A DNA stretch of 64,000 nucleotides from a bacterium c-19 (GCA_009917405.1 QZED01000001.1:1-64000); one strand, 5' to 3'; numbered from the stretch's first letter, positions 33,285 through 42,685 are shown. A program made the numbers and translations. The notes: generated by a model not told the origin, from the sequence alone.

Positions 33285-35609
33285 ATGAGTGATCATACAA
33301 ATCAAACAAAACAGCTTCCCTTGGTATGTACCCGTGGTGTTGTGGTTTTTCCCGGTCAAGAAGTAATCATTGATGTAGGAAGAAGCAAATCGGTACATGC
33401 GGTTGAGGATTCACAAAATGATTTTGAAGCGAGAATTGTTTTAGTTGCACAGAGGGATTTGAGTGTAGAAAACCCGACTGTAGAGGATTTATATCAGTTT
33501 GGAACCTATTGTGCCATCAAACATATTCGCAGAATGGACGGTTATTTAAGAGTAAAATTTAAGGGGTTAGAGCGTGCGGCAATAACCTCAGTAGTTGACA
33601 GTGATACCGGAATGCTTGCGGATGTGGAAATAAAAGAAGATGCTGCTCAGGATTCTTTGGAAGAGATTGCGCTTGTGCGTAAACTTGCTAAGCAGTTTGA
33701 AGCGATAGACAGTACACATATTAGTATTCCGAAAGAAATGATGAATAATTTAGCTAAGGGCGGCAGCGCAGCGCAAATGACCGATATGATCGGACAGTTG
33801 TTTCCCTTTACATTAGAACGTAAACAAGAATTGTTGGAAACACTGGAAATCAATGAGCGTTTGTTAATAATCTTACAGGAATTGGAAAGTGAGAAAGAAC
33901 TATCATTGCTTGAGAATAAAATCAATGAAAAAGTTAAAACGCGTATTGAGGAAGGGCAAAAAGAATATTATTTGCGTGAGAAGCTGCGTGCGATCAAAGA
34001 GGAACTCGGTGATGTACCTGACGCAGATCGCGATGCCGATGAAATTCGCAGACGTATCGAGGAAAATCCTTATCCGGAAGCGATCAAGGAAAAATTAAAG
34101 GAAGAATTGGCACGCTATGAACTGCTTCCGAATGCCAGTGGTGAATCAGGTGTTATTAAAACTTATATTGACTGGGTGCTGTCATTGCCGTGGTGGGAAG
34201 AATCGAAGGATAACGATGATTTAGCAACGGCGGAACAAATATTAGATGAAGATCATTACGGTTTGGAAAAAGTGAAAGAGCGTATTTTAGAGTATTTGGC
34301 AGTAAAACAAATGACCAATTCTTTAAAAGCACCGATTTTATGCTTGGTCGGTCCGCCGGGTGTCGGAAAAACCTCATTGTCTAAATCGGTAGCACGTGCA
34401 TTGAACCGTAAGTTTGTAAAAATTTCATTGGGCGGTGTTAAGGATGAAAGTGAAATCAGAGGTCATCGTCGAACATATTTAGGTTCTATGCCGGGACGTT
34501 TTATTCAAGGAATGAAAAAGGCCGGCACTTTAAATCCTGTCTTCTTAATTGATGAAATTGATAAGATGGCTTCGGATTATAAAGGAGATCCTGCAAGTGC
34601 TATGCTTGAGGTACTGGACCCTGAACAAAATGCAATATTTTCAGATCATTATTTAGAAGAGCCGTATGATTTAAGTAAAGTATTATTTATTGCGACAGCG
34701 AATTATTTAGAGGATATTCCTGCTGCTTTAAGAGATCGTTTAGAGATCATTCAGCTTTCTTCTTATACCGAAATGGAAAAGCTCCATATTGCCAAAGCGC
34801 ATTTATTGCCGAAGCAGCTTCAGGAAAACGGCTTAAAGGCAAGTCAGTTAAAAATCGATGATGATATGATGATGTACATCATTCGTTATTATACAAGAGA
34901 AGCGGGCGTTCGTTCGTTAGAGCGCACGATCGCAACCTTGGCGCGAAAGAGTGTTTTGGCGATTTTAAAGAATCATAAGCGCTCTGTGAAGCTGACTAAG
35001 AAGTTGATTCATGAATGGCTTGGGCATGAAAAATACGATTACGGGAAACGTGAAATGAGAAATCAGGTTGGTACGGTTACCGGATTGGCTTATACGGCAT
35101 TCGGCGGTGATGTATTGCAAATTGAGGTCACTCATTTTGACGGTAAGGGCAAGCTGGTAATTACCGGACAGCTAGGAGATGTCATGAAGGAAAGTGCTAC
35201 GATCGCCTATGATTATGTGCGAGCCAATGCCGATAAATATAAGATTAAACCGGATCTGTTTGAGAAGAACGATATTCACATCCATGTGCCAGAAGGGGCA
35301 GTTCCCAAGGACGGACCGAGTGCCGGTGTCACCTTAACGACAGCTTTAGTATCATCATTAAGCAACGTGAAGGTAAAGGCAGATGTCGCAATGACCGGTG
35401 AGGTTACTTTACGCGGCAATGTATTGGCAATCGGCGGATTGAAAGAAAAATCAATGGCTGCACATCGTAGCGGCATCAAAACAGTAGTGATTCCGAAAGC
35501 GAATGTGAAAGATATTGATGAAATTCCGCAAACCGTTAAGGACGCGATTGAGTTTGTGCCGGTGGAGAAAATTTCACAAGTATTAGATGTCGCGCTGGTA
35601 AAGGAGTAA
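33285..35609 (+). CDS. lon: ATP-dependent protease Lon
   Basis: A 774-residue bacterial LonA: N-terminal LAN domain (about 10-200), AAA+ domain with Walker A GPPGVGKTS (about 356-364) and Walker B PVFLIDEIDKM (about 419), and the S16 protease domain with the catalytic Ser in PKDGPSAGV (about 679) and Lys in GGLKEKSMAAHRSG (about 722). Unlike Bacillus no clpX or lonB lies between tig and lon. It overlaps ysxC by 1 nt. Confidence 0.97.
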   Translation: MSDHTNQTKQLPLVCTRGVVVFPGQEVIIDVGRSKSVHAVEDSQNDFEARIVLVAQRDLSVENPTVEDLYQFGTYCAIKHIRRMDGYLRVKFKGLERAAITSVVDSDTGMLADVEIKEDAAQDSLEEIALVRKLAKQFEAIDSTHISIPKEMMNNLAKGGSAAQMTDMIGQLFPFTLERKQELLETLEINERLLIILQELESEKELSLLENKINEKVKTRIEEGQKEYYLREKLRAIKEELGDVPDADRDADEIRRRIEENPYPEAIKEKLKEELARYELLPNASGESGVIKTYIDWVLSLPWWEESKDNDDLATAEQILDEDHYGLEKVKERILEYLAVKQMTNSLKAPILCLVGPPGVGKTSLSKSVARALNRKFVKISLGGVKDESEIRGHRRTYLGSMPGRFIQGMKKAGTLNPVFLIDEIDKMASDYKGDPASAMLEVLDPEQNAIFSDHYLEEPYDLSKVLFIATANYLEDIPAALRDRLEIIQLSSYTEMEKLHIAKAHLLPKQLQENGLKASQLKIDDDMMMYIIRYYTREAGVRSLERTIATLARKSVLAILKNHKRSVKLTKKLIHEWLGHEKYDYGKREMRNQVGTVTGLAYTAFGGDVLQIEVTHFDGKGKLVITGQLGDVMKESATIAYDYVRANADKYKIKPDLFEKNDIHIHVPEGAVPKDGPSAGVTLTTALVSSLSNVKVKADVAMTGEVTLRGNVLAIGGLKEKSMAAHRSGIKTVVIPKANVKDIDEIPQTVKDAIEFVPVEKISQVLDVALVKE

Positions 35610-36199
35610 TGATGCAGGTTCAAAAGGCAGAACTTGTCATCAGCGCACCTAATCGGGAATCATGGCCTGAAAGCGCGCTTCCTGAACTTGTGCTTGCAGG
35701 TCGCTCCAATGTCGGTAAATCAAGTTTTATCAATGCGATCACCGGTCGTAAAAAACTTGCTTATGTCGGTAATACACCGGGAAAAACAAGGCTGTTGAAT
35801 TTTTTCAATATCGATGATCGTTATATGTTTGTCGATGTTCCCGGATACGGGTTCGCGAATCTCTCCAAAGCCCAGCTTATCGCATTCGGCGAAATGATGG
35901 AAGATTATTTTGCGAATCGTATTCAGAAAAAAGGTCTGTTAATGCTTGTCGATGCTCGTCATTTACCGAGTGAAGATGACTTGGGCATGCTGGAATATGC
36001 CCGCTATTATGAAATACCGGTTTGTATTGTGGCGACAAAGACCGATAAGGTACAGGCATCAAAGCGTTATCATATGTTAAAGCAGATCAGAAACGCGCTT
36101 AATTTAAAGAGCGATGAAGTTTTAATCCCATTTTCTGCGCAGACTAAGGAAGGCGTAGATGAGGTGTGGGAACAGATTATAAAAATAATGGAGACTTAA
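35609..36199 (+). CDS. engB: Ribosome biogenesis GTP-binding protein YsxC/EngB
   Basis: A 196-residue GTPase of 50S assembly. G1 is AGRSNVGKSSFI (about 31-42), G2 TPGKTR (about 59), G3 DVPGYG (about 76), G4 TKTDK (about 144) and G5 SAQTKEG. AAGGAGTA overlaps the lon stop and serves tandem ATGs at 35609/35612. Coupled to lon as in Bacillus. Confidence 0.96.
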   Translation: MMQVQKAELVISAPNRESWPESALPELVLAGRSNVGKSSFINAITGRKKLAYVGNTPGKTRLLNFFNIDDRYMFVDVPGYGFANLSKAQLIAFGEMMEDYFANRIQKKGLLMLVDARHLPSEDDLGMLEYARYYEIPVCIVATKTDKVQASKRYHMLKQIRNALNLKSDEVLIPFSAQTKEGVDEVWEQIIKIMET

Positions 36200-36214
36200 C
36201 GGTCTCCTTTTCTT
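36190..36214 (+). terminator. Terminator after engB
   Basis: GGAGAC-TTAAC-GGTCTCC followed by TTTTC. Confidence 0.75.
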
Positions 36215-36595
36215 AAATACAGCTACCAGTGTATCATTATCTAATTTGATGCGGTTGATCTTAAGATTCTTACTGTAATGAGACCGTAACAGAAATCTAC
36301 CGCAGATCAAGGTGAAGAACAAGCGGAACAGAAAGAAGAGAATAATTCGGGAATTATATTCGATGCGAATGATTATGCGGGAATCAGCATTGATGATTTA
36401 AAGCTTAAAATGGGGGAACTGCTCAGTATCAAAGATGCAGAGAATGCTCATGTACGGTAAAAAAGCAAGCAAATGAAAATAAGAGATAGAAATAGCGTAC
36501 AAAGGAACAAGAAAATCCAGTAATATTTGTATCTTGGTTATAGAGAGATTTTTTTTAGCGAAAGATTATGCTATAACTTATTATGGGGTGACAAA
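36215..36595 (+). other. Stretch with an orphan coding remnant
   Basis: A frame open from 36290 to the TAA at 36458 reads as a polar tail (ADQGEEQAEQKEENNSG...) followed by GIIFDANDYAGISIDDLKLKM and GELLSIKDAENAHVR. It has no start codon or ribosome binding site and looks like the C-terminal or middle part of a lost gene; I do not recognise the family with confidence. The rest holds nothing clear. Confidence 0.4.
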
Positions 36596-37045
36596 ATGAA
36601 AATAAAGACAGAACAGGATTTATCTTGTAACGAAATAGAAGTAATAATTAAATATCCTCAGAAGGACAAGCAAGTTAATCGTATTATAGATTTTTTGCAG
36701 TCATTTGATATGCAGATAAAATGTGCTGGCGATAATGTCGAGCAAATGATAAATATTTTAGATATTTACTACATAGAGAACGTTGACAAAAAGACTTTTG
36801 TATATCTTGAAAATGCAGTGTACCGTACAGATTTTCGGTTATATCAGCTAAAAGATAAATTAAGAGCATATGATTTTGTGTAAATCAGTAAATCAAGTAT
36901 CTTAAACATCAACACATTGGCAAGTATTAGACCTCATTTCAATAGCAGAATGGAAGCAACATTAAAAAATGGTGAGAAAGTTAATATTTATCGTAATTAC
37001 TTGAATGTAGTAAAAAAGGCATTGGGAGGAGATAAAGAAGTATGA
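36596..37045 (+). pseudogene. LytTR-family regulator interrupted by an in-frame TAA
   Basis: From ATG 36596 the product is a small LytTR DNA-binding regulator of the type paired with DUF3021 proteins. It has a short N-terminal cap, MINILDIYYIENVDKKTFVYLENAVYRTDF...LKDKLRAYDFV, then TAA (36881-36883), then in the same frame ISKSSILNINTLASIRPHF...SRMEATLKNGEKVNIYRNYLNVVKKALG to TGA at 37043. The stop replaces the Q of the usual F.QISKS.I.N motif (CAA to TAA). Everything else is intact, including the ATGA overlap with the DUF3021 gene. Confidence 0.85.
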
Positions 37046-37440
37046 AAAAGAATATTGTAAATATTTTGGCTACAACAGGAATTTCCTTGCTGCTGCTTTC
37101 AGTCGTTGCTCTATTTTTTCATGCGAGCTGTATTTATTTGGAAACAGTGTTTCAGGCTTTTTGTATAAACATTATTACTCATATAGGAATAATGATTATT
37201 CAAAAAAGCGAATTAAGAAATATTTTTGCTGAAATGGTACTGGAAATCCTATTTATAGTGGGCGAACTTCTTGTGTTTGGGCGATTGTTTCATTGGTTTA
37301 CAAGTTTATCATTTTTACTGCTTGTTTTTATGGGAGTTGTAATATATATCATTTCATATTTTTTGAATTTGCTACAAATGAAACAAGAAGCAAAAGAAAT
37401 CAATTCGTTAATTAAAAACCGAAATAAAAATCAAGACTAA
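37042..37440 (+). CDS. DUF3021 membrane protein
   Basis: A 132-residue protein with four membrane segments (about 8-28, 36-52, 66-90 and 94-112), a lysine-rich tail and the DUF3021 layout. Such proteins are encoded beside small LytTR regulators and act as membrane-bound inhibitors of them (LytTR regulatory systems). Here the regulator upstream is interrupted by a stop, and the ATG overlaps the end of the regulator frame. Confidence 0.85.
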   Translation: MKKNIVNILATTGISLLLLSVVALFFHASCIYLETVFQAFCINIITHIGIMIIQKSELRNIFAEMVLEILFIVGELLVFGRLFHWFTSLSFLLLVFMGVVIYIISYFLNLLQMKQEAKEINSLIKNRNKNQD

Positions 37441-37721
37441 GAAAGACAACCACCAAAACTATTCAGAGGAAAAGGAAAATGGAAAAAAGAAGAACAATAC
37501 GTGTTATCAGTTTGATATTTATTATGTTAATGAATGGTGACAGAAACAGGGGCAGATGAATTGATGATAATTAGAATAACTCTATCAAATATTTTATCTT
37601 TGATATTTGTTTTGGTTATCTTTCAAAAAAAGATACATAGGAAACGACGTATACAAACGTAAAAAATAAAAGTAACCATAAACCATGCACCGCCCTATTA
37701 GGAGAAAGGGGGGGAACTTCC

Positions 37722-38164
37722 ATGAATTGCACAGAATCATATAAAGAGCATATCGAAACACATTTAACGCCTTTTGCAAAGTAGTTATATACTATGTAGC
37801 TATCAACGCATGGCGTGACAGGGATAAAAGGCGGCAAAGGGAAATATCCTTTGAAAATCTCACCGAAGAAAAGTTTTACCCGTTCAGTACAACAGATGAA
37901 TATTTTATAGACCCCTTTAAGCAGTACCCTGGTACGATATGCGGGCAGAGGGTTATCCATACGAACGGGGAGCTTGCCGAAGCCCTGTCCTCTCTGCCGG
38001 AGAAAAAGAGGGGAATTATCTATCTTTACTTTTTCGGGCGCTACACACCGCAGGAAATCGGGGAACTATACGGACACTGCCGAAGTACAGCATGGCATTA
38101 CATACAAAGTGCTTTACAAATGTTGCATGAAAAAATGGTGGTGCTTTTCCATGAGGAATCCTAA
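37722..38164 (+). pseudogene. Frameshifted sigma-70-like factor of a conjugative element
   Basis: After an excellent ribosome binding site (GGAGAAAGGGGGG) the ATG at 37722 gives MNCTESYKEHIETH, then one base is missing near 37765. From there a single open frame gives NAFCKVVIYYVAINAWRDRDKRRQREISFENLTEE...SLPEKKRGIIYLYFFGRYTPQEIGELYGHCRSTAWHYIQSALQML to TAA at 38162. This is the small region-4-type sigma factor found in Tn916/Tn1549-like elements. The stretch 37800-38150 is visibly richer in G and C than its surroundings. No integrase, excisionase or relaxase is seen. Confidence 0.8.
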
Positions 38165-38273
38165 ACTTGTATGGCAAAACAAATAGAAGAATAAATGATT
38201 CAAGAACTTAAAGCGCAGAAAAAGCAGTAGTAATCTTGCTTATTGTCGTTTCGTTATTTTTTAACCATTACTT

Positions 38274-38313
38274 AAAATGTGCCGAACTCGATCTGAGAAA
38301 GGTACATTTTTTT
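38274..38313 (+). terminator. Possible terminator
   Basis: AAAATGTGCC pairs with GGTACATTTTTTT across an 18-nt loop (one mismatch). Confidence 0.55.
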
Positions 38314-38404
38314 ATGAGAAGCTTTTACTGCATGCTTAACTTTTTAGATGGTTTATAATCTGCTTTGATAACTCTTATATTGAATGCACGATCAAAAATT
38401 GAAT

Positions 38405-38434
38405 ACATATTTATATACAGATTGACATATATAT
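38405..38434 (+). promoter_or_regulatory. Candidate sigma-E-like (mother-cell) promoter
   Basis: ACATATT, about 14 nt, then CATATATAT resembles the sigma-E pattern (ATATT / CATACANT). It lies just upstream of the SpoVID-like gene. AT-rich DNA makes chance matches likely. Confidence 0.3.
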
Positions 38435-38454
38435 CAATAGGAGGATTTTTTAAT

Positions 38455-39156
38455 ATGAAAAAAATGAAAATAGAAAAACAGCTGATATTCGCTGATCAGA
38501 TTCAGCAGGTTAATTCGTTAAAGGTAAGTGAGCATTTAAACTATCGTCATGAAGAAGATGGTATCAGAGCGATGGGGCCGCTTTATATCGAAGGGGAATA
38601 TACAGGGACGGACGGTACAGAAAAATTTCGTGAAGCGCTGGAAATGGACGTATTGGCACCGAATCATAAGTTGAACGGAGCGCCTTTTTCATTGAGCATC
38701 GAAGATTATCAAGCAAATGCAAACGGCGATACGATACAAGTTACAATTACGCTGGCGATTCAAGGGATTACTGACGAGCAAGCTGCGAATCAAGAACCGC
38801 CACAACAGAAAGCTTCTCAAGGAACTGCTGTTTCAGTGCCTAAGAAGTCATCTTCGCCGTCGCAACAATCTGAGAAACAAGTCATAGTGTCAGAGAAAGT
38901 ACCGGAGCAGCCAATCCAATCCGATATTGAGGATCAGAGTGAGAATGAAAAAGAAAGTATTGCAGTCGATGATTTCAATGACTTATTTCAAGATACGGAA
39001 AGCACATACACAAGCTATCGTATCATTGTCGCAAAACCAAATGATACGTATGCGACGATTGCGAATCGCTGTGAGGTAGACGAACAGCAGTTAAGAGATA
39101 CGAATAAAAATAAAGAAATTTCTGCCAAAACTCCGGTTATTTTACCGTTTCAATAA
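38455..39156 (+). CDS. SpoVID-like spore morphogenetic protein with C-terminal LysM domain
   Basis: 233 residues: an N-terminal beta-rich domain (about 5-110), a low-complexity Gln/Ser/Pro/Glu linker (about 118-185) and a C-terminal LysM (about 187-233, YRIIVAKPNDTYATIANRCEVDEQQLRDTN.NKEI...PVILPF). This is the layout of SpoVID, which ties the coat to the forespore surface, and the position between ysxC and valS matches Bacillus spoVID. Primary similarity outside LysM is low. The ATG follows AGGAGG at 10 nt; the longer frame to 38365 is not needed. Confidence 0.7.
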   Translation: MKKMKIEKQLIFADQIQQVNSLKVSEHLNYRHEEDGIRAMGPLYIEGEYTGTDGTEKFREALEMDVLAPNHKLNGAPFSLSIEDYQANANGDTIQVTITLAIQGITDEQAANQEPPQQKASQGTAVSVPKKSSSPSQQSEKQVIVSEKVPEQPIQSDIEDQSENEKESIAVDDFNDLFQDTESTYTSYRIIVAKPNDTYATIANRCEVDEQQLRDTNKNKEISAKTPVILPFQ

Positions 39157-39163
39157 AAAGCAG

Positions 39164-39192
39164 TTGAAATGACTGTCATAGTTTGATACAAT
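39164..39192 (+). promoter_or_regulatory. Promoter of the valS T-box transcript
   Basis: TTGAAA (39164-39169), a 17-nt spacer and TACAAT (39187-39192). Confidence 0.8.
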
Positions 39193-39198
39193 ACTACC

Positions 39199-39418
39199 TG
39201 TAAATGCAGAGAAGAGAAGGAGTATTTTCAACTTTCCTGTGTAGAGAGTTCCTGTTCGGTGAAAAGGGATCAGGCGGTTGTTAAGAAGTAGTCTCGGAGC
39301 AGTTTCACTGAACTTGAGTAAGTGATTCCGTAATGATACGTTACATCAAAGAGGCAATCATTCGATTGTGAAAATAGGTGGTACCACGTGTTATAGCGTC
39401 CTTGCGGGCGCTTTTTTA
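39199..39418 (+). promoter_or_regulatory. T-box riboswitch leader, valine-type
   Basis: Stem I (GCAGAGAAGAGAAGGAG ... with AGAGAG and GGTGAAAAG), a specifier region reading AGAAGTAGTCTCGG that offers GUC or GUA (valine), the T-box core AATAGGTGGTACCACG (from about 39376) and an attenuator AGCGTCC-TTGC-GGGCGCTTTTTT (39394-39417). Uncharged tRNA-Val should relieve termination of the downstream GNAT-valS unit. Confidence 0.92.
39394..39417 (+). terminator. Attenuator of the valS T-box
   Basis: AGCGTCC-TTGC-GGGCGCTTTTTT; part of the riboswitch. Confidence 0.85.
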
Positions 39419-39452
39419 TTTTAAGCTTAAAAGCGAAATCAGAGGTGAGCAG

Positions 39453-40004
39453 ATGTCTGAAATAGTCACAGAGCGGCTGATATTAAGAGACATGGAGCGA
39501 AGCGATGCGCTGGATCTTTTGTCGCTTTACAGTGATCGACAGGTAATGTTTGGACAAAGTGTTGCAGAGCCGCTTGATACGGCAGACGATGTCTTAGCGC
39601 TGATAGACTGCGAAACGGCACATCAAAGAGCAGATCTGCCTGGGGTGAAGGTCATTGAACGTAAGTGTGATGAATCGGTGATCGGTGTAATCAGTGTCAA
39701 TGAAACCGTTGATAACACTGTGGATATTGCGTACTATCTGAAAAAAAATGTGTGGCATCACGGTTATATGAGTGAAGCGCTGAAGGCTTATTGCGACGAT
39801 GTATTTCATCACTATGATATTCATTTGATCACTGCACAATATCGATGTGACAATGTCAAAAGTGCATCGGTATTAACGGCATGTGGATTTCACAGAATCA
39901 ATGAGTCAAAACAGATGCTTATGAATGATTACAAGCTTCATGATACCTTCATTGCTGGATTGAATTTTGAAGATTTCAAAAAGGTTTCACAAGGTATAAA
40001 ATGA
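39453..40004 (+). CDS. RimJ/RimL-type GNAT acetyltransferase in the valS operon
   Basis: 183 residues with the RimJ/RimL layout: TERLILRDMERSDALDLLSLYSD at the N-terminus, DIAYYLKKNVWHHGYMSEALKAYCD (about 90-115, acetyl-CoA site in diverged form) and ITAQYRCDNVKSASVLTACGFHR (about 129-150). It probably acetylates an N-terminal amine of a protein or small molecule; substrate unknown. It lies between the valine T-box and valS with no terminator to valS 56 nt on, so both are under tRNA-Val control. AGAGGTGAGCAG precedes the ATG at 39453. Confidence 0.85.
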   Translation: MSEIVTERLILRDMERSDALDLLSLYSDRQVMFGQSVAEPLDTADDVLALIDCETAHQRADLPGVKVIERKCDESVIGVISVNETVDNTVDIAYYLKKNVWHHGYMSEALKAYCDDVFHHYDIHLITAQYRCDNVKSASVLTACGFHRINESKQMLMNDYKLHDTFIAGLNFEDFKKVSQGIK

Positions 40005-40060
40005 ATTGATAAAAGTTAAAAATCAATTAGTTGAAGAATGATAAAAACAGGAGGATGAAT

Positions 40061-42685
40061 ATGAAAAAAGAATTAGCGCCTAAATACGATCACAAAAAGG
40101 TAGAGCATTACTATGAGGAATGGTGTAAAAACGGATATTTTACTGCCGGAGATAAAAGCAAAGATCCGTATTGTATCGTGATTCCGCCGCCGAATGTGAC
40201 CGGTAAGCTGCACTTAGGTCATGCATGGGACACGACGATGCAGGATATGGTTGCCCGCTATAAACGAATGCAGGGATATGATATGTTGTGGCTTCCCGGA
40301 ATGGATCATGCCGGAATTGCGACACAGGCAAAGGTAGATGCACGATTAAAAGAAGAAGGAATTTCTCGATACGACATCGGAAGAGAGGCGTTCTTAAAAA
40401 GAGCTTGGGAATGGAAGGATGAATATGCCGGTCATATTCATGAACAATGGGCGAAGCTGGGATTATCACTGGATTACAGCCGTGAGCGCTTTACTTTGGA
40501 TGAAGGACTTTCCAAAGCAGTTCGCAAGGTGTTCGTGGATCTATATAAAGAAGGCTTGATTTATCAGGGAGAGCGTATTATTAACTGGGATCCGCAGGCT
40601 AAAACGGCGCTTTCCAATATTGAGGTTATTCATAAAGAAATTGAAGGCTGCATGTACTATTTTAAATATGAAGTACAGGAAACCGGTCAACAGCTTGTGA
40701 TTGCGACGACAAGACCAGAAACGATGTTTGCCGATCAGGCGATCTTTGTCCACCCTGAGGATGAGCGCTATACAGATTTAATCGGTAAGCATGCGATCAA
40801 TCCGGCTAATGGTGAAGCACTGGTGATTATGGCGGATGATTATATCGATCGTGATTTCGGTACAGCGGTAATGAAGTGTACGCCGGCACATGATCCGAAT
40901 GACTTTGCCTTGGCAAAGAAATATGACTTGCCGATGCCGGTTTGTATGAATCCGGACGGTACGATGAATGCAATGGCTAAGCAATATGAGGGTATGGATC
41001 GCTTTGCCTGCCGCAAGGCGCTTGTGGCACAGTTTGAAAAAGACGGTGTTGTCGATCATATCGAAAAGATTATGCATCAGGTAGGACATAGTGAGCGTAC
41101 CGGTGTGATTGTTGAGCCGTATTTATCGAAACAGTGGTTTGTAAAAATGGAGCCGTTAGCTCAGGAAGTGCTGAAAAATCAATCGGATGAAGCAGAAAAA
41201 ATTCATTTTTATCCGCAGCGCTTTGAGAAAACGTTCCGTCAATGGTTAGAAAATATTGAGGATTGGTGCATTTCCCGTCAATTATGGTGGGGACATCGAA
41301 TCCCGGCTTGGTATCATAAGGAAACCAAGGAAATATATGTCGGAATGAGTGATCCTCAGGACTTGGAAAATTGGGTACAAGATGAGGATGTTTTGGATAC
41401 TTGGTTCTCTTCAGCATTGTGGCCGTTCTCCACGCTCGGATGGCCGGAAGCGACTGAAGATTTAGATCGCTATTTCCCGAATGATCTGTTGATCACCGGA
41501 TATGATATTATTTTCTTCTGGGTTGCCAGAATGGCTTTTCAAACACGCTATTGCATGAAAGCAAGACCGTTTAAGGATGTGCTGATTCACGGTCTAATTC
41601 GTGATGAAAAGGGCAGAAAAATGAGTAAATCGCTCGGCAACGGTGTTGATCCGATGGATGTAATCGATCAATACGGGTTGGATTCACTGCGTTTCTTTTT
41701 GACAACGAATTCGACACCGGGACAGGATCTTCGCTTCTCGCCCGATAAGATGGAGTCCAGCTGGAATTTTATCAATAAAATTTGGAATGCGTCACGCTTT
41801 GTATTGATGCAGCTGGATGACGATATGGAGATCAGCGACATTGACTTTACACATGCATCAATGATCGATAAATGGATCATCAATCGTTTTAATCAAGTGT
41901 TGAAGAATGTCACGGAAAATATGGAGAAATATGAGTTTGCCCTAGTCGGTAATGAATTATATGGCTTTGTATGGGATGATTTCTGTTCTTGGTATATTGA
42001 ATTATCGAAGGCAGGCTTACAGAGCGAGGATCAAAATGTCGCTAACGCAACAAAATCAACGCTGACAGCGATTTTAAACGGTATTGTGCGTTTACTGCAT
42101 CCGTTTATGCCGTTTGTTTGTGAGGAATTGTTCTTATCTCTGCCGCATGAGGAAGCCAGCATCAATCTTGCCAAATGGCCTGAACCGATTGCGGTATCAA
42201 TCGATCAAAAGGATGCGGAAGGCGTATCACAGCTGATTACGATGATTGAGGCAGTGCGTGAAATTAAAACAACCTATCAGCTGAAGCCGAGTACTGACAT
42301 TCAAGTTGTAATCACCGATGCGCAAGATGTGATTGTGCCTTGTGCTGCGAATATCAATGCGATCTTACAGAAGATGTGTCATGCGACATGGGTTGATCAA
42401 CTGCCTGATGAGGAAATGGTTGTCAGATCGATTCGCGGCGGTTCTTTAAAGGTTGCGCTGGCAAGTATCGTCGATGTGGAAGCGGAAATTGCCAAACTGT
42501 CTAAAGAGGTACAGCGTCTCATGCAGGAAATTAAACGCAGTGAGGGAATGCTGAATAATCCGGGCTTTGTGCAAAAGGCACCACAGGCGAAAGTAGACGC
42601 TGAAAAGGCAAAGCTTGAAGATTATCGCAAGCAGTATGAGATTGCCGAAAAGCAGCTTCGTGCTTACGAGGCAAAGCGCGGTTAA
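40061..42685 (+). CDS. valS: Valyl-tRNA synthetase
   Basis: An 874-residue class Ia synthetase. HIGH appears as PNVTGKLHLGHAWD (about 44-57), KMSKS as GRKMSKSLGNGVDP (about 522-535), with the editing CP1 insert between, the tRNA-binding helical domain after, and the C-terminal coiled coil (about 810-874, VEAEIAKLSKEVQRLMQEIKRSEGML). ATG at 40061 behind CAGGAGGATGAAT; the 10-codon longer reading overlaps the ribosome binding site. Confidence 0.97.
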   Translation: MKKELAPKYDHKKVEHYYEEWCKNGYFTAGDKSKDPYCIVIPPPNVTGKLHLGHAWDTTMQDMVARYKRMQGYDMLWLPGMDHAGIATQAKVDARLKEEGISRYDIGREAFLKRAWEWKDEYAGHIHEQWAKLGLSLDYSRERFTLDEGLSKAVRKVFVDLYKEGLIYQGERIINWDPQAKTALSNIEVIHKEIEGCMYYFKYEVQETGQQLVIATTRPETMFADQAIFVHPEDERYTDLIGKHAINPANGEALVIMADDYIDRDFGTAVMKCTPAHDPNDFALAKKYDLPMPVCMNPDGTMNAMAKQYEGMDRFACRKALVAQFEKDGVVDHIEKIMHQVGHSERTGVIVEPYLSKQWFVKMEPLAQEVLKNQSDEAEKIHFYPQRFEKTFRQWLENIEDWCISRQLWWGHRIPAWYHKETKEIYVGMSDPQDLENWVQDEDVLDTWFSSALWPFSTLGWPEATEDLDRYFPNDLLITGYDIIFFWVARMAFQTRYCMKARPFKDVLIHGLIRDEKGRKMSKSLGNGVDPMDVIDQYGLDSLRFFLTTNSTPGQDLRFSPDKMESSWNFINKIWNASRFVLMQLDDDMEISDIDFTHASMIDKWIINRFNQVLKNVTENMEKYEFALVGNELYGFVWDDFCSWYIELSKAGLQSEDQNVANATKSTLTAILNGIVRLLHPFMPFVCEELFLSLPHEEASINLAKWPEPIAVSIDQKDAEGVSQLITMIEAVREIKTTYQLKPSTDIQVVITDAQDVIVPCAANINAILQKMCHATWVDQLPDEEMVVRSIRGGSLKVALASIVDVEAEIAKLSKEVQRLMQEIKRSEGMLNNPGFVQKAPQAKVDAEKAKLEDYRKQYEIAEKQLRAYEAKRG

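Noticed and set aside
37722-38164. Intact mobile element
   Set aside because: Only a frameshifted sigma factor is left; no integrase, excisionase, relaxase or terminal repeats could be found.
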